NCBI RefSeq assembly: GCF_932526225.1
Contig: NC_064038.1
Location: 4,402,001 to 4,466,000 of the forward strand
Length of the DNA: 64,000 bases
Direction: 5' to 3'
Source of the DNA: Nematostella vectensis
Lineage: Eukaryota; Cnidaria; Anthozoa; Actiniaria; Edwardsiidae
Shown here one piece after another: positions 9,001 through 21,097 of this stretch. Numbering within the stretch: position 1 is the stretch's first letter; every line of letters starts with the position of its first letter. The notes below the pieces were generated by a model. The model worked only from the letters and a program-made list of their open reading frames with translations, did no database searches and was not told where the DNA came from. The position numbers and the translations under genes were made by a program.

Positions 9001-12000
9001 AAGCGTATTTAATAAACACAAAGTAAATGTACCAAATATTACAATTACCTTTGTCAAGCACATGCACACAATTAATCTTTCAATGTCTGATGGAAAAATA
9101 ACATGTTTGGCTGACTAGGGTACTTTTAAAACAGACCCGTCATGCAAACTGCGCCAACATCGATCAGGACATCTGCGGTAAGCGTCGCTCGGCAGATCAC
9201 AAGACAAGTAAAATATTGGCGATCTACTTCGCGGGAAGTCCCTTGGTCAAACATGCATGCCTTAAAGAATTCAAATTTGACTTTTAAGTCCACTGGAGGG
9301 CACTCGAGAACAACTCTCGCCGTACTGTATCATTCTGTATTTAGGGACGTAAATGAAACAATGGGGCCACTGGCCCCTGGTACAGCTGGTACCATCTTCA
9401 GTGGCATACTAATTCGCACTTGTTATTTTAAAGTTCAGTCGCACATGAAGACATGAAGCGTATTTGGTAACGTCTTGTGATGTTAATTTGCTCTATATAA
9501 AATCCTAATTTACATTAAAAGTAACTAAAAATTCTACTAAAAAGTAATTAAAAATAACTTCCTTATTTTGTGGAACTTCCAAACAGGTTCATACCTAGCT
9601 GGGAGAGTACACCAACGTTATTCATCCACAAGCACAAGACAAGAGGACTACACTGCAAGGAGCAAGAGCAGCCAAGAGAGTTCCGAGCCAAGAGCGATAG
9701 TATTCGGAGAAGAATCGGCCTCTCGTTCGACGGATAGTGGCAGCATCAGTCTAAATTCAACACAGAGTCGAAAATCTTTTACCATCGCAAGCATTTTGGA
9801 CTTGGAAACAAAGAAGGAACTTCCTATGGGCGGCATAGGTTTGTTTGTTTTATTCTTCCATGACCCCTAATCATTCATAATTATCATCATCATCGTCAAC
9901 ATCCTCACTATTATCAGTACCATGACTATCTAAATCATTATCATCATCATCATCATCCCTAAACAATAATCATCGTCATCATGGATTCATCTGTATCATG
10001 TTCAGTCCAGTTTTGTTTTTCGCATACTTTTGCGCTCGCGTAGGAGAGATGTCACGGTAACACAACAGACGTCACGGTCACATAACAGATGTTACGGTAA
10101 CACAACAGACGTCACGGTCACAACAGATGTCACGGTAACACAACAGACGTCACGGTCATATAACAGATGTTACGGTGATACAACAGACGCAAAGGAAACA
10201 TAACAGACGTCACGGTAACACAACAGACGTCACGGTCACATAACAGATGTCATGGTAACACAACAGACGTCACGGTCACATAACAGATGTCACGGTAACA
10301 CAGCAGACGTCACGGCAACACAACAGACGTCACGGTCACATAACAGATGTCACGGTAACACAGCAGACGTCAAGGTCGCATAACAGATGTCACGGTTAAA
10401 AACAGACGCACTCGCATTATTCAGCTTCAACACTCGTATTGTTTTATAAATAATTTTGGTGAGATTTTAAAAAATCCACACTGCAGGATTTTTTTTGACT
10501 TATTGGTAAAAGCGGCTGACTGCAAGCGTGAAGTGTCCAGTGCGCGTATAGGAAAGCCCAACTGGAACTGGCGGGGCTGAAGGACTATAATAATCAACAA
10601 CATTATTTATATTCTAAATTATAGACCAGCGTTGTACCGAGGATTCCGCGGCAAACGCCAAGCACAGGCGACTCGTCCATTATCAGCGCCGCAACCGCAC
10701 AAAGTTCACCGCCTATCAGCTCGAGCAACTTGAGGACGCGTACCAAAAAGCCAAGTACCCGGATGTGCAGGCGCGTGAGACGCTAGCTCAGCGCCTAGGA
10801 GTCGCAGAATCCAGAGTACAGGTATAGCGCATGTGCAGTTTGACACTTATGCTAAAGGATTGATTCAATGCACAGCCTTGTCAAGGACCCCCCACCCCCT
10901 CCCCACATGATCAAGTGACACACTCTCCCATCGGACACCCCCTAAGGGGTTGTTTCCATTTCCTTAATGGCACTTCCATCTAAATTCCACCCCACTTAAC
11001 GCACACCTCTAAATAAAAGACATTTCACGTTAAAGGAACACCTACTTAACGCGCTCTTTCAGATAAAAGACATTTCTCATTAAAGAAACACCGACTTAAC
11101 GCGCACTTTCAGATCAAAGTCACTCTCAACAAGCAACTCTTGGCCTCTAGAAAGATGACACGCCCATCTATAAGTGTTACCTCATTTTGACGGGCACACC
11201 CAGTAAAATAATTTCGATAAACCACTCCTTTGTTATTACTTACATTTGAACATTTAGTGGTTCATTTGCACGAAATTACCATCCACGATTGAAGTCTGGG
11301 ACTTTATTAATGATATTTGATTGACGGTTTCTCAGTTGCTGAATTAGCCAATGCAAATGGCTTCTTTGAGTCACTCGATGTAGTGCGAGTGGGGGGCGTA
11401 CGATGGAGGCGTGATTGGCCATCTTTAAAGGGTCCACCTTCCCTTAAAAATAGATACCGCTTGACACTGAACATATTTACCTCATCATTGTATTATACCA
11501 TGCCTAGAACAGGAACGGTGTTGCGTTTTTTACTCTTACTCCCAGGAGCAAGTGTGAGCAAGCATTTTTGTCGCATTTTTGGTGCAGCACACTACGACGT
11601 AGGTCTACATTGCAGCCTTTGTATTTCTTGGTCCAGTCACGCAATTACAAATAACATTTGTTGTGCTACATTGAAATGCACGCATTCTAAGAAGTTTTGT
11701 GTTCTAAAGTTTAGAAAATACTGTGATTATACCTATCGTAATCTACTCTCCTAGAATTTCTTAGAAGCATTTCAGGTTCTAAAAAATCCAAAAATCATAA
11801 ATCATGCGATTTGAAGTTTATAGTCTCACATGCTGTAACAAAGCACTTTGTAATAAAAAAAGCTGACGCACTTTGCAGGTCGGTAGTAAGGGGTGGGGCA
11901 CTGGGGGCGTGGCTGTGCCCCCCCTACAATATTTTCTTAATGTTTCTGTATTGTGCCCCCCCCCCACCACCAATATTTTGAGGCCTACTACGGCAGGCCC

Positions 12001-13411
12001 TTGTTATAAGGTTACCAGATATGAAATTTAGGAATAAAATAATCCCAATCTCTTGGCAAGATCTTTCAAAATCAAGCTTTTATAAAAAGGAAATTCTAGT
12101 CTTTATTACAAAGTGTTTCAGATAGATTTTAGTACCATTACGTTCTCAGTTTTTCGGCCTAGCTCACCCTGTTCTCCGTTGTTCAGTCAAGTCCGTATTC
12201 CTTCTCACCGTTGCTCCCCTTTGCTCACTCTTGTTCCCGTTTTTCGGGCAAGTCCATATTCCTTGTTCTCCCTTGGCCCCTTTGCCTATCCACCTTCGGA
12301 TATCTTAATTTGTATTTATAAAATACAGATATAACGTTTACTACGATATTCATGATTGACAAAATAAAAAAAACCCCGAGAGCTATGAAGAATTTTAAAA
12401 GAAGAAAGTGAAGTTCCGAGCACGGGCTCAGCGTTTTCACCAGGGTTCACAAAAAGGACAAGAATGCTTGCTTACCCTCGCTTCTGGGAGCAAGAGTATT
12501 TTCTCCCATCTTAAATTTCGCAAACTTTTCTTGGCACACATGCGAGTCTTTATGCAGGGGATTTAAAGCCGCATTGTCACCAGTTTACTTCCGGAGGTCC
12601 AACGGAAACCTCAACCGTTAAAAGACAAAAGAATCTATTAAAATCCGAGATATTTAACAGGCCATCCGCTCTAAATTATCAATCACATCCTCAAAGAAAC
12701 TTCCAATAGACACACTGCTTTCAATATTTTGAAATATTTTTCGCATTTTCCGTAAAAGAATCATTGGATATTGTTACGTAATCGACCGGAAGCAACATGG
12801 TGATAATGCGGCTTTAATTCGCGAATGTAGAGTTCAAGTCCTTTTTTATGTAAAAAAAAAACGAAATATTGACCAATATTGAAACAAAACCAACACGCTG
12901 TCCCTTAGCGGCAGCTGAATTCGAATTGCTTAAGTCAGACTTACAGTAATGTGGAGAAGTGTTCCTTTTTAAGTATCGTTACATGCCATCATTAATAAAT
13001 CAAAGTTCGCGGTCTTTTTTCTCTCGCAAGAAATTGCAAATTTAAGTGCGCGCGATAATTATGCAGATAAGGTAGTAATCCAGAGCGCGCAAATTTTTAG
13101 GATATCAGGACTTTGAAATTTATTGTCTAAACCAATTTTTTCTTCAGGTTTGGTTTTCTAATCGCCGATCCAAAGGAAAACGCAAAGAGAAATCACAAAA
13201 AGCAGTCACTCAAGCGACCTCGCGAGCCACAGTTCAAGAAAATGCGTCAATCTACCATTACCATGGCAACATTAATTTGGATTATTGCAATACGAGGTGT
13301 CAGAGAGAGTGCATGGCATATCTTTCTATCTCACAAAGTCAACCAATGGATCCGACACGCTCTTGCAATGATTTTTATTTTTTATATGATAAATACAGGC
13401 ACATGTATTGA
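6072..13411 (+). CDS. Pax: Pax transcription factor (PAI half of paired domain, octapeptide, homeodomain)
   Basis: Five coding exons join in phase: 6072-6087, 8163-8342, 9587-9838, 10625-10821 and 13148-13411, giving 302 aa. Residues ~6-66 match the N-terminal (PAI) half of a paired domain, from [19 protein letters not shown] to a helix-turn-helix ending [11 protein letters not shown]. The C-terminal RED half is absent: after ETGS the protein becomes Ser/Thr/Glu-rich. Residues 130-137 (FTIASILD) are an octapeptide/EH1-type Groucho-binding motif. Residues 170-229 form a homeodomain with WFSNRR, that is Ser at position 50, the Pax hallmark. Nuclear DNA-binding regulator; family knowledge links such genes to neural and sensory patterning. 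Composition fits the Pax3/7-like (cnidarian PaxD) group, which I infer. The tiny first exon (ATGATGAACGTATTCG then GTAAGG) is the least certain part. Introns hold minisatellites at 8701 and 10051 and a MITE at 12563. Confidence 0.85.
7848..8036. repeat. Paired poly-G tracts in Pax intron 1
   Basis: Runs of about 14-17 G lie near 7849-7864 and 8021-8036, flanking ~155 bp of ordinary sequence. Homopolymer G/C runs of this type recur across the window (13562-13580, 22269-22291, 33857-33877). Confidence 0.6.
8701..8892. repeat. 24-bp minisatellite in Pax intron 2
   Basis: About eight 24-bp units of the form TCACGCAATGCGCTATGAYC.. are arranged in tandem, with three alternating variants (GCGCC, ACGCT, GCACT) that suggest a 72-bp higher-order unit. 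Because the unit is a multiple of three, several frames stay open on both strands; these are not genes. Confidence 0.85.
9884..9975. repeat. ATC/CAT-rich microsatellite in Pax intron 3
   Basis: An imperfect (ATC)n tract with CGTC interruptions lies shortly after the exon ending at 9838. Confidence 0.7.
10051..10407. repeat. 20-bp minisatellite with CRE-like sites in Pax intron 3
   Basis: About 18 units of 20 bp alternate between GTCACGGTAACACAACAGAC and GTCACGGTCACATAACAGAT. The junction of the first type with the next unit creates AGACGTCAC, one base from the CREB/ATF palindrome TGACGTCA, roughly every 40 bp. The array lies about 215 bp upstream of the homeodomain exon. Confidence 0.9.
11873..12000. 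repeat. Dispersed G-rich repeat (family B) in Pax intron 4
   Basis: Sequence around GGGTGGGGCACTGGGGGC, then TTTTCTTAATGTTTCTGTAT and a poly-C run, ending in GCCTACTACGGCAGGCCC, whose reverse complement resembles the start. A related copy lies at about 53228-53350, nested in another element. Confidence 0.6.
12563..12817. mobile_element. MITE-like element with TIRs in Pax intron 4
   Basis: The ends are inverted repeats: TTAAAGCCGCATTGTCACC at the left and, reversed, TTAAAGCCGCATTATCACC at the right, continuing to TTCCGG over ~32 bp with about five mismatches. The element is 255 bp and has no coding capacity, as expected for a non-autonomous DNA transposon. Confidence 0.8.
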
Positions 13412-13654
13412 ATGACTGGCATTAGGACGATAGCCAAAAATAAGAAATACCGCATTTGCATTTACGGAGCGGAGTTTATTCTTAAGAAATATATGATGAA
13501 TCGTGTGATCCAAGAAAACATCCCTACCTCCGAGAGGCGAGTGGAGCGAATTCCAGAAAAAGGGGGGGGGGGGGGGGGGGAGAAGGGAGTTTTTAGTGGC
13601 TATTTCAAGGGGATTGAAAACCCCTTCTTGCATCTAAAAAAATATTTTAGTTTT

Positions 13655-13930
13655 TTGGCCATTTCAAGGGGGTGGGGGTGGGGTGGGACTGATGTGGGGC
13701 GAGGGGTGTTGCCTTTTCTGGATCACACACTTCAATTGCCTCATTTTGTATATGTAATTGGAAGGGAGTTGGCAGAGCCCTTTGACTTGGGGGGGGGGGG
13801 GGTGGGGTGGAACTGATGTGGGGCGAGGGGTGTTGCCTTTTCTGGATCACACACTTCAATTGCCTCATTTTGTATATGTAATTGGAAGGGAGTTGGCAGA
13901 GCCCTTTGACTTGAGGGGTGGGGGGTGGGG
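13655..13930. repeat. Tandem duplication of ~125 bp downstream of Pax
   Basis: A unit running from a G-rich tract through GGACTGATGTGGGGCGAGGG and TTGCCTCATTTTGTATATG to CCCTTTGACTTG occurs twice in tandem (from about 13676 and 13801) with very few differences. The G-tract lengths vary between copies. Confidence 0.85.
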
Positions 13931-14321
13931 AAAACGTTAGGGTAGGAAAATAAAAGAGTGATCATCTTTTAGATGCACGGCACAAAAAAGTGTTATGGAG
14001 TACTGCAATACCGCGATCTCTCCCCCTCTTAGCGATAACAGCCTAAAAATAACGGGAGTAGGGGATTTTTCGACAAATTGAAACCTTCTTGAAGTTGATA
14101 ACCTTTCTTTATTTCAATAGTTCGAAGACATTAAATCAACGTCACCAAACTTGCACATCATACATATTTCTCTTAACCGTTTGCTCATTAAAACTTTCTC
14201 ATAATCTGACAAACTGCTCATTAATCCTGGTATTAACGAGAAGTTCATGCTGTCATTATGTCAAAGGAAAATACTGTAAAGGAATCACACATTTTGCTAA
14301 AGTTTCTAGATATGCTTGTTT

Positions 14322-15026
14322 CTACTTTCCGCACCAGAGACCAGGGGGACAGGATCTTTCAAACTTAGACTTCAAGCTACTTTGACGAGGAGGGATCCCT
14401 ATGTTAGAATAGACCGTGCGCTTACGGCCACACCAGAGACCTGGGGGACAGCTGGTACTTGCTCGGCGAAACATCTTTTTAAGGTCACTCTGTGGGGCAT
14501 CTTCGTCATTAACTTCGTAGCTCGGCAAGGTTCCCGCCAAATACGGAAGCTGAAGCTCGAGGCCGCTCGGGTTTTGCTCGGGGATGCTTCGCTTCTTTCC
14601 GCACCACAGTCCCGGAGGGCAACTAGTGCTTGCCCGCCGAAACATTCGCCTCGCTACCTCGTCAGGGGGCCCCGTGTTGCCATCTGTCAGCTTTTGCAAA
14701 ACAGTCGATTCTTCTTCGCCTTGTTCGCGCTGCTTGTTCGAGTGGGAAATTTCAATCGATTCTCCTTTGCTGGCCGATCGTTTTTTTCCACACCAAAGAC
14801 CCACCGGACAATCATCGGCGGATTTGAATCTACTAGATTGTTCTATCGCTGGTTCACGCTTTTTCCCGCACCACAAGCCTACATGGCAGTCTCGACGGAA
14901 AAATCTCGAAAGTGCGTCGTCGTCGCTCGGGTTGTTGTCGGCTTTTACTCGTAGACTACTCGTAGATACACAGTGCAGTATACAGAAAACGTAAATACAC
15001 AGAGGTAGGCAAAGCTTGGCTGTCAT
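14322..15026 (-). CDS. Neuropeptide precursor with five CxxGLWC-amide peptides
   Basis: The precursor is 234 aa, read from the ATG at 15026. An intron acceptor (TTTTATTTCAG) ends 8 nt upstream of it, so the longer upstream frame is taken as intron. Residues 1-~24 form a signal peptide (TAKLCLPLCIYVFCILHC core). Five peptides follow: Cys47-53 (CHVGLWC), 73-79 (CPVGLWC), 136-142, 193-199 and 226-232 (CPPGLWC). Each is followed by Gly as amide donor and a basic site (KKR or RKR); the last ends GK at the stop codon. Upstream cleavage sites such as FRR precede most copies. GLW-amides are cnidarian neuropeptides that act on muscle contraction and metamorphosis. Here GLW is bracketed by two Cys, so a disulfide ring with an amidated C-terminal Cys is likely. 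The spacers are acidic, as in other cnidarian precursors. Confidence 0.9.
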   Translation of the reverse strand: MTAKLCLPLCIYVFCILHCVSTSSLRVKADNNPSDDDALSRFFRRDCHVGLWCGKKREPAIEQSSRFKSADDCPVGLWCGKKRSASKGESIEISHSNKQREQGEEESTVLQKLTDGNTGPPDEVARRMFRRASTSCPPGLWCGKKRSIPEQNPSGLELQLPYLAGTLPSYEVNDEDAPQSDLKKMFRRASTSCPPGLWCGRKRTVYSNIGIPPRQSSLKSKFERSCPPGLWCGK

Positions 15027-15235
15027 CTTGTTACCTGAAATAAAAGTAGTTAAAACATGACGAAGATATCTTGAGCTTTGAAAGGGTTTCAAAAGCCTGT
15101 TTAATGAGGTAGAAACATTGTGCTTGTGATAACAGTGACGAGATGTTGTTTGCCTTAAAACATCAGTGCCTTTTTCTATGTGTGTCTTTTTTCTTTCGCG
15201 TTCTAATGGACGGCCGCCATGTAACACACAGACAT

Positions 15236-15430
15236 GCACACTTTTTTTTATAAGAACGTCTAATTTTCAGTTGAGGCTGGGCCGTTTCTTATTTTTGGAG
15301 CATTTTAAGTCTAAAAACGTTCTTAACGCAATGTTCTTAAATTTTAGTGCTTATAAAATATAGTATCCAATGAATTATTAGGAGAAGAATTACACAAATG
15401 ATCAATAGCAAAATAATTTAAGGTTGTTAT
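15236..15430. mobile_element. MITE family A, one-ended copy
   Basis: From about 15236 the sequence matches the left part of the complete element at 21098-21410 (TATAAGAACGTCTAATTTTCAG, then TGAATTATTAGGAGAAGAATTAC.CAAATGATCAA). No right terminal repeat is found, so the copy is truncated. It lies just upstream of the neuropeptide gene. Confidence 0.65.
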
Positions 15431-18400
15431 TAATAACAATGCAGTTTAGTGTCATATATATATGGAGAAAATCTCCTGATGAGTGGGCAACCACGAAACA
15501 GGCTTGTAGAGATGAAACGGTAGTTCGCGTGTTTTTTTCCTACAAACCAAGATATATATATAATATATATTTTCCTTGCTGCAAACCCCATATATATATA
15601 TATATATATATCGTCACCGATGTTTAAATATTTTGGTTTCAGTAAAGAACTCAAACAATTGCAAAAGCGGGATCCTTTATTCGCAACGAAGACACGCGAA
15701 TTTACATGGCATTGTTTTTCGCACCGAGCGTCCAACAACTTAATTAAGATACACACTACTTTTGTAATGAGAAATCTATAAGTTGCAGGCAGGATGTTTT
15801 TAAAATATCATATAGCCTCTTATATGGGCAGAGGTGCTTTTTCTTTAATTCGCTACTTACAGGATATTTAATCGAATTTAACGACGGGGAGCGGTATTTG
15901 AATCAAGAGCCATTGAGTTTCGTGTAATCTGACGGAAGCTTACTACAGCACAGTTTGCTAAGTCTAACCCCATTGATTGATACTTTTTACAACAGCTCCC
16001 CCGATTGGAAATTCTAATTGAACACGAAGGAAATCCCGATGGATTATTCTAGAAGACGGCTTGCGGCACCCCGAAAGACAGATCCAAATGAAAGCAATAT
16101 TGAATATAAAAATAGAAATAAAAACAAAATTAAATATGTTTAATTTTGGCAATTTTATGAATCAATTCAAAGTTTTTGCTTTCTTTGGGTAAAAATAGCC
16201 TTTGCCTTTTTTAAAGGTGTATACTTTGTGGGAACGGAATTTAAAAGGATAAAAGGAAAAAAAAACTTAACAAGAAGGAGTTTTTTTTACAAACATTTTC
16301 TTTTTCTCAGGTTTAGTCAGCAGGAGAATTTGCTAAATGCTGACATTGGAGCGGTATATATTTTCAGTGACAGTTTACAACAACTCCTGAATTGGACAGT
16401 CTTTTTTAAAGGATCGAAAAGGAAAGAAAAATCACAGTAATAGTTTGAGTGCTTATTTCAAATAAAACCATTTGAGGTGACTTCTTATACCGCTAACTTT
16501 AGCACCTAAGATACATTAAAAAGATTATATTATTGGATTATAATATTATTGAAATCCGAAAAAAAATGTTTGTAAAAACATTCCGAAGGCGGATTATTTC
16601 CAGTTTGTAAAAATACGTTTTATTTGTTTCTCAATACTTTACACGCAATCCTTTTTCTAAACTCGAAAAATCCATTTTACAAAGAATATGCAACGATGAC
16701 ATCGCCTTAAGGTGTCCCAATACTATAAATTTTAAAACTGCACTTAAAATAAGAAAGGCTTCTCACCGACTTTGTCATGATTGTTTCTATAGGTTTGTCA
16801 AAAAAAAATGTACAAAGCTACAAATGAACAAGGCAAATATCTATAAGCTTGAAGCATTAAATCTTAATTCAACAGATTGATTGCTCAGTGCAAAACATTA
16901 ATTAAGTAATGTAATGATGTTTTGATTAAGACTATTACCTCTGTCGAGTAATCGTTGGCTGCCGTTGAAGAAACTGGTGGCAGGGTACCGATGAAGTGAA
17001 TGTGAGAAAGCAATGGCCTCACTTATGTACTGTACTGACAGCCAATCTATGTGACGTCAAGGGTACTTATTTGTATTCCCTCGTTTTATGTCCTGGCACC
17101 GATGACTAACGCAAGCTATAGCCAACAAAAACTTCTAACATCCATAGTACGTAGGCTACAAAAGTTTTCGCAGACAAAGGGACGGATAGAAAACGCTTTT
17201 TGCTTGACCAATGGGCCATCAGCGACGCACGCAAAGGCGTCATCAAAGCGGGTAACCCCTTTTGTTGTTTTTCCTAAGCGTCTGTTTGGGGAATACAAAA
17301 TGGAACTAGAAGCGGATGTATTTGGCCGCTAGGAACATTGGCTAAGCTTGTGGATACTTTATGCAAAGTCAATTAAATTGAAAGCAGGTGCATAGGCCCG
17401 CTGGCGGATTGTTTAAGGGAGTGCGAGCCTTGCAAGAAGTGGAGCCAACAGTCTATCTCACTTAATCTCCTACGAGCCACTCACCTCCCGCTCCGACCTA
17501 CAAGATCTTGAGTACTTATTTGGATAGTTAGCACGCTTTACAAATGGATTACAGGATTAAGTAAAGAACAGCGAGTTCAATTAGGCGGCTCCTCCTTTGA
17601 GAAATGGTTCGATTAACGGCCTACGCAACCCTTGGCTGTGATTTTCCATCACTGTTTAAATCACGTCCTAAACAAATTCCCTTATCGACCCAGATAGCTG
17701 ATAATCACATGGTCAGTCTTCTTCCCTTTTCTTTCCATAATATAAAAATGATTTTATACCAGCCTTTAATTGCGCAAGTGTAAGTAAAAAGAAAAACGCG
17801 TGTTAATACTAAACCGATCCATAAGCTTTTCTTGTAAAGTAAGCATTTACTAATTTTCTTTGCGCTTTTCCTACAAAGGCTAAAAAAATACCACTGTGGA
17901 TTTTTATCTGTTTTATACCATCTATTTTATAACGCTCTGTGGATTCATTTTTAGGTTTCGAATTAAAATTTCGATTTCAATGTACGGAATTACACCCCAC
18001 GTAGAGGCTCAATGCTTTATTGAAAAGTATCCCTTTTAAAAGCTTCGTCCAATCCATTTATTCTTTTCGCTACTCTCTACTATAACCCATGTCTATGAGA
18101 GCAGTCTAAATGGATCAACTATGTTTTTTTACACTTTCGTTTAGCTCACACGCATTCATCTTTTGATTATTCTATCCAATGCCTGTAGTCTGAGGTTTTG
18201 TACAATTCGTAAAACAGGAAAGAGAAATTCTAAAATTGATTAATTTGATTTTTTAAACAGCATATTGTATTATTCGATTGACTAAACTAATCTATCTTTT
18301 TATTCAAAACTCCAGCCGTGTTTAAGGCGTCTGCTATGAGTCTGCCTGTCAGGCCGTCACATTCTGGTTGCTTCGCAATTGTTTCACCTTTTTCTCCTCC

Positions 18401-21097
18401 CGGTTATTGCTATTCGGAAAGGCAAACTGCATGTCGTAAGATTAAGAACGAGGCAAATTGCAAATCCTAATTTTATTCCAAATGCGTTCAACGAGAGGAC
18501 TGAAAGTTAACGCCTGGAAAGAATTGCATCTCAGGTAATTTTGCATGTTTCATGCCGTTTAACATTCCCAAGCGCTGTAGAGAATCAAAGGCTCTTTTTG
18601 TAGGATATTCCACCCTTCTAAATTGAATTTCCCGGTGGGGATATCTGTTTATGTTTCTGAGTTCGCTGAAAGCATGTGCGCAGCTGGTAGATCAAAATAG
18701 CATGCATCCCTCCCTTTCGTTGTTTTATTTTTCCAATTTGGGATTAAGCATTTCATCAAGACAGTGCTTTCCGTTTATGTTACAAGTGGTTTAAGTAAGC
18801 AGCTATCAGACAATGGTCGAGTTATTCCACACTAACATTTCATTCATTTTCATTAAGATAACTTAATATAGTTTTAGTCTTCTGTAATAAGTGGTGGTTG
18901 TGAGTGTGTATGGCATTGTTTGGACATCATTGCAAGACATCACAGTGTGCTGGCGAACGTGAGTGATACTTCCTTATCTTTATCTTAAATTTGAACATTG
19001 TTTGAACGGTTTTTTCGCCAAAGATCTTTAAAAGTAGACTGGGTTCGTAAGGATGACACTTGTTACAAAACTAACATCTCAGTAGATGTCTGGATTAAAA
19101 TGAGAAATTCTCATAAACAACTTATGAAATAAAAAGAATAAAGAAATAACATTTTAAATTCAATCTTTCTTATTTGAAAATAACTCGAAGATATAGTCAC
19201 GATAACCGTACTCCTGTGTCTATTTCTTTTGCCCAAAATTTCAAGAGAAAAGGTATCTCTTATCATCCATGTAGCCGACCATTTTCTCTCACTGTTACGT
19301 TACCGCCCTGTCGAGCGGGATGCGACTTTACTGGCTACTGGCCTTGACCAAACAACATACGATAGGATTCCGAGAATTCATACGCGAATCGTTATTGCTT
19401 TTGTTAGCACTGCCAATCAAAATATCAGTGTATCACCTTTTTTAATTTTTCACCATTTCAAGTGTACTTGTGAAAAAAAAATTGAACTACTAAGGCTGCA
19501 ATCTTGTCATGACCATAAAATTTTGGACTCCAGAAAGTCCGTATAAACCGCACAAATAATCGAGGCGTTACCATAAAAGAATAATTTGCCACATTATCCA
19601 TTTTAGAAAAAGCTCAATGCTTCATCAACTAAATTGACAAAATTCCCATTTCATTTTTCTAATCTATTACTTTATGATGTATAGATTACAATTGTATAAA
19701 CGCTTCAGCTTAAAGATAACAACAGAAAATTACTTTGATTTGATAATTCGGAAGTTTTTTTATCGTACTTTGTTTTAAAAATAACACGGCATATATCCCC
19801 TCGGGGCTTTTTTATTTCACCCGACGCGTTGCATTCATATATCCCTCCGCTACACGAGATGAAAACTGGAAATTTTAATCGCACCGGAAGAAAGTATGTA
19901 AAAGGCAGAAATTTAGTTTGAATAACGATGAAAGCATCTCAGGTCTAGTTTCGAAGTTTCACTGCGGACAAACAAAATGAGAAAAGTGAACAACAATGCA
20001 ATATTTATTAAAAAATGGCAAAAAAAAAAATGGTAAAAATCGAGAAAGCTGCCTTTACAGAGGCTTGACGGGGACGAATGAAGATTCCCACTTACTGCAT
20101 TCTTAAAGTAATAAACAAGCAATCAAAACGATATATGAATCGTAATCGACCAAAATTGTTCAATTTCATAAAATAACAAGAAAGGGATTTCGAGTAAAAC
20201 GTAAAAGTAAAGATAAAAGTTATATTGTGATCAAAGTGAGAAAAACAGGAGGGTTTGACCCAACATTCTTTGTCTTTAATTTACCTTCGTAACGATTTTG
20301 AAATGAACAGACACACTTAAAAAAGGCAGCACACAGCATGACATGTTTACGTAATCCAGTTTCCAGTCCTATTATAATTTTACTTTTTCGATACAAGATT
20401 CGGAAAACATAACAAATTGTACCTTTTCAGTAAAGCATTGTTTTGTACTCATTCCGGATCCTACCTCTTAAAATAAAATCCAAAAATACACGAACACTTT
20501 TTTAGCGATCTTTTGGCTATTTTAGATTTTTTAGGAGACAAATCTTGCGGAAGCCATTGAGATGACCAAAGAGTACGTTTAGATAAGGCATGCAAATGTT
20601 ATGTTCCAAAATTGGATGCTTTTGATAACATTTTTCGTATTTCTTTGATTCTCTCTGTAAAGACTAATTTTTGAGACCCATTTTTTTGAGGTTGTATGGA
20701 TTTTCAGAGTAAAAGGTCTGAAAGAGTTGGGCTTGTGAATGTTAAGCGCCGTGTGAGTGTGCGCAATTAGATACTTCATGAGCTATATAAATGCAGGACT
20801 TTTCAAATTTCATTTTTGTCGAAACTCTCGAACTTTGTGAGTATCAAATAAATAAAAACATAAGCAAAATTGAATAAGAGTCTACGTTTTTAGGAAAAAA
20901 TGTATTATTCTTAGTTCCACCTTATAAAATATTCAGCATGGTTTTCACAGAACCGGGATTTTTTTCAATACGTTACCTACAATGCTTTGACTTTTATAGA
21001 AAAAAAAAACAAAACGAGTCTAGTTTTCTCTCAAGACTGTTGCGGTTTTAGAAATTTTTGAGAATGGAACAATCTTCTTGTTGGGTGAAGACCGGAC
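15431..21097. other. Long AT-rich intergenic stretch
   Basis: No supported gene. It holds a TA-repeat pair near 15549-15611 separated by ~25 bp. The rest is AT-rich single-copy-looking DNA. The ORFs here are short, show no family resemblance and lack splice context. Confidence 0.5.

Noticed and set aside
9142..9456. Candidate RED half of the paired domain in Pax intron 2
   Set aside because: The [20 protein letters not shown] stretch lacks the WEIR and PSVSSINR signatures and has no fitting phase.
10051..10407. Possible CRISPR-like repeat/spacer pattern
   Set aside because: The 20-bp units are contiguous and there are no distinct spacers.
12826..12840. AGTTCAAGTCC, similar to a tRNA B box
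   Set aside because: No matching A box or cloverleaf could be built upstream; no tRNA gene is supported in the window.
14316..14994. 212-codon and 136-codon plus-strand ORFs
   Set aside because: Antisense shadows of the neuropeptide precursor.
15027..15239. N-terminal extension of the neuropeptide precursor
   Set aside because: It lacks an ATG-based signal peptide, and a clean TTTTATTTCAG acceptor lies between it and the signal peptide at 15026.
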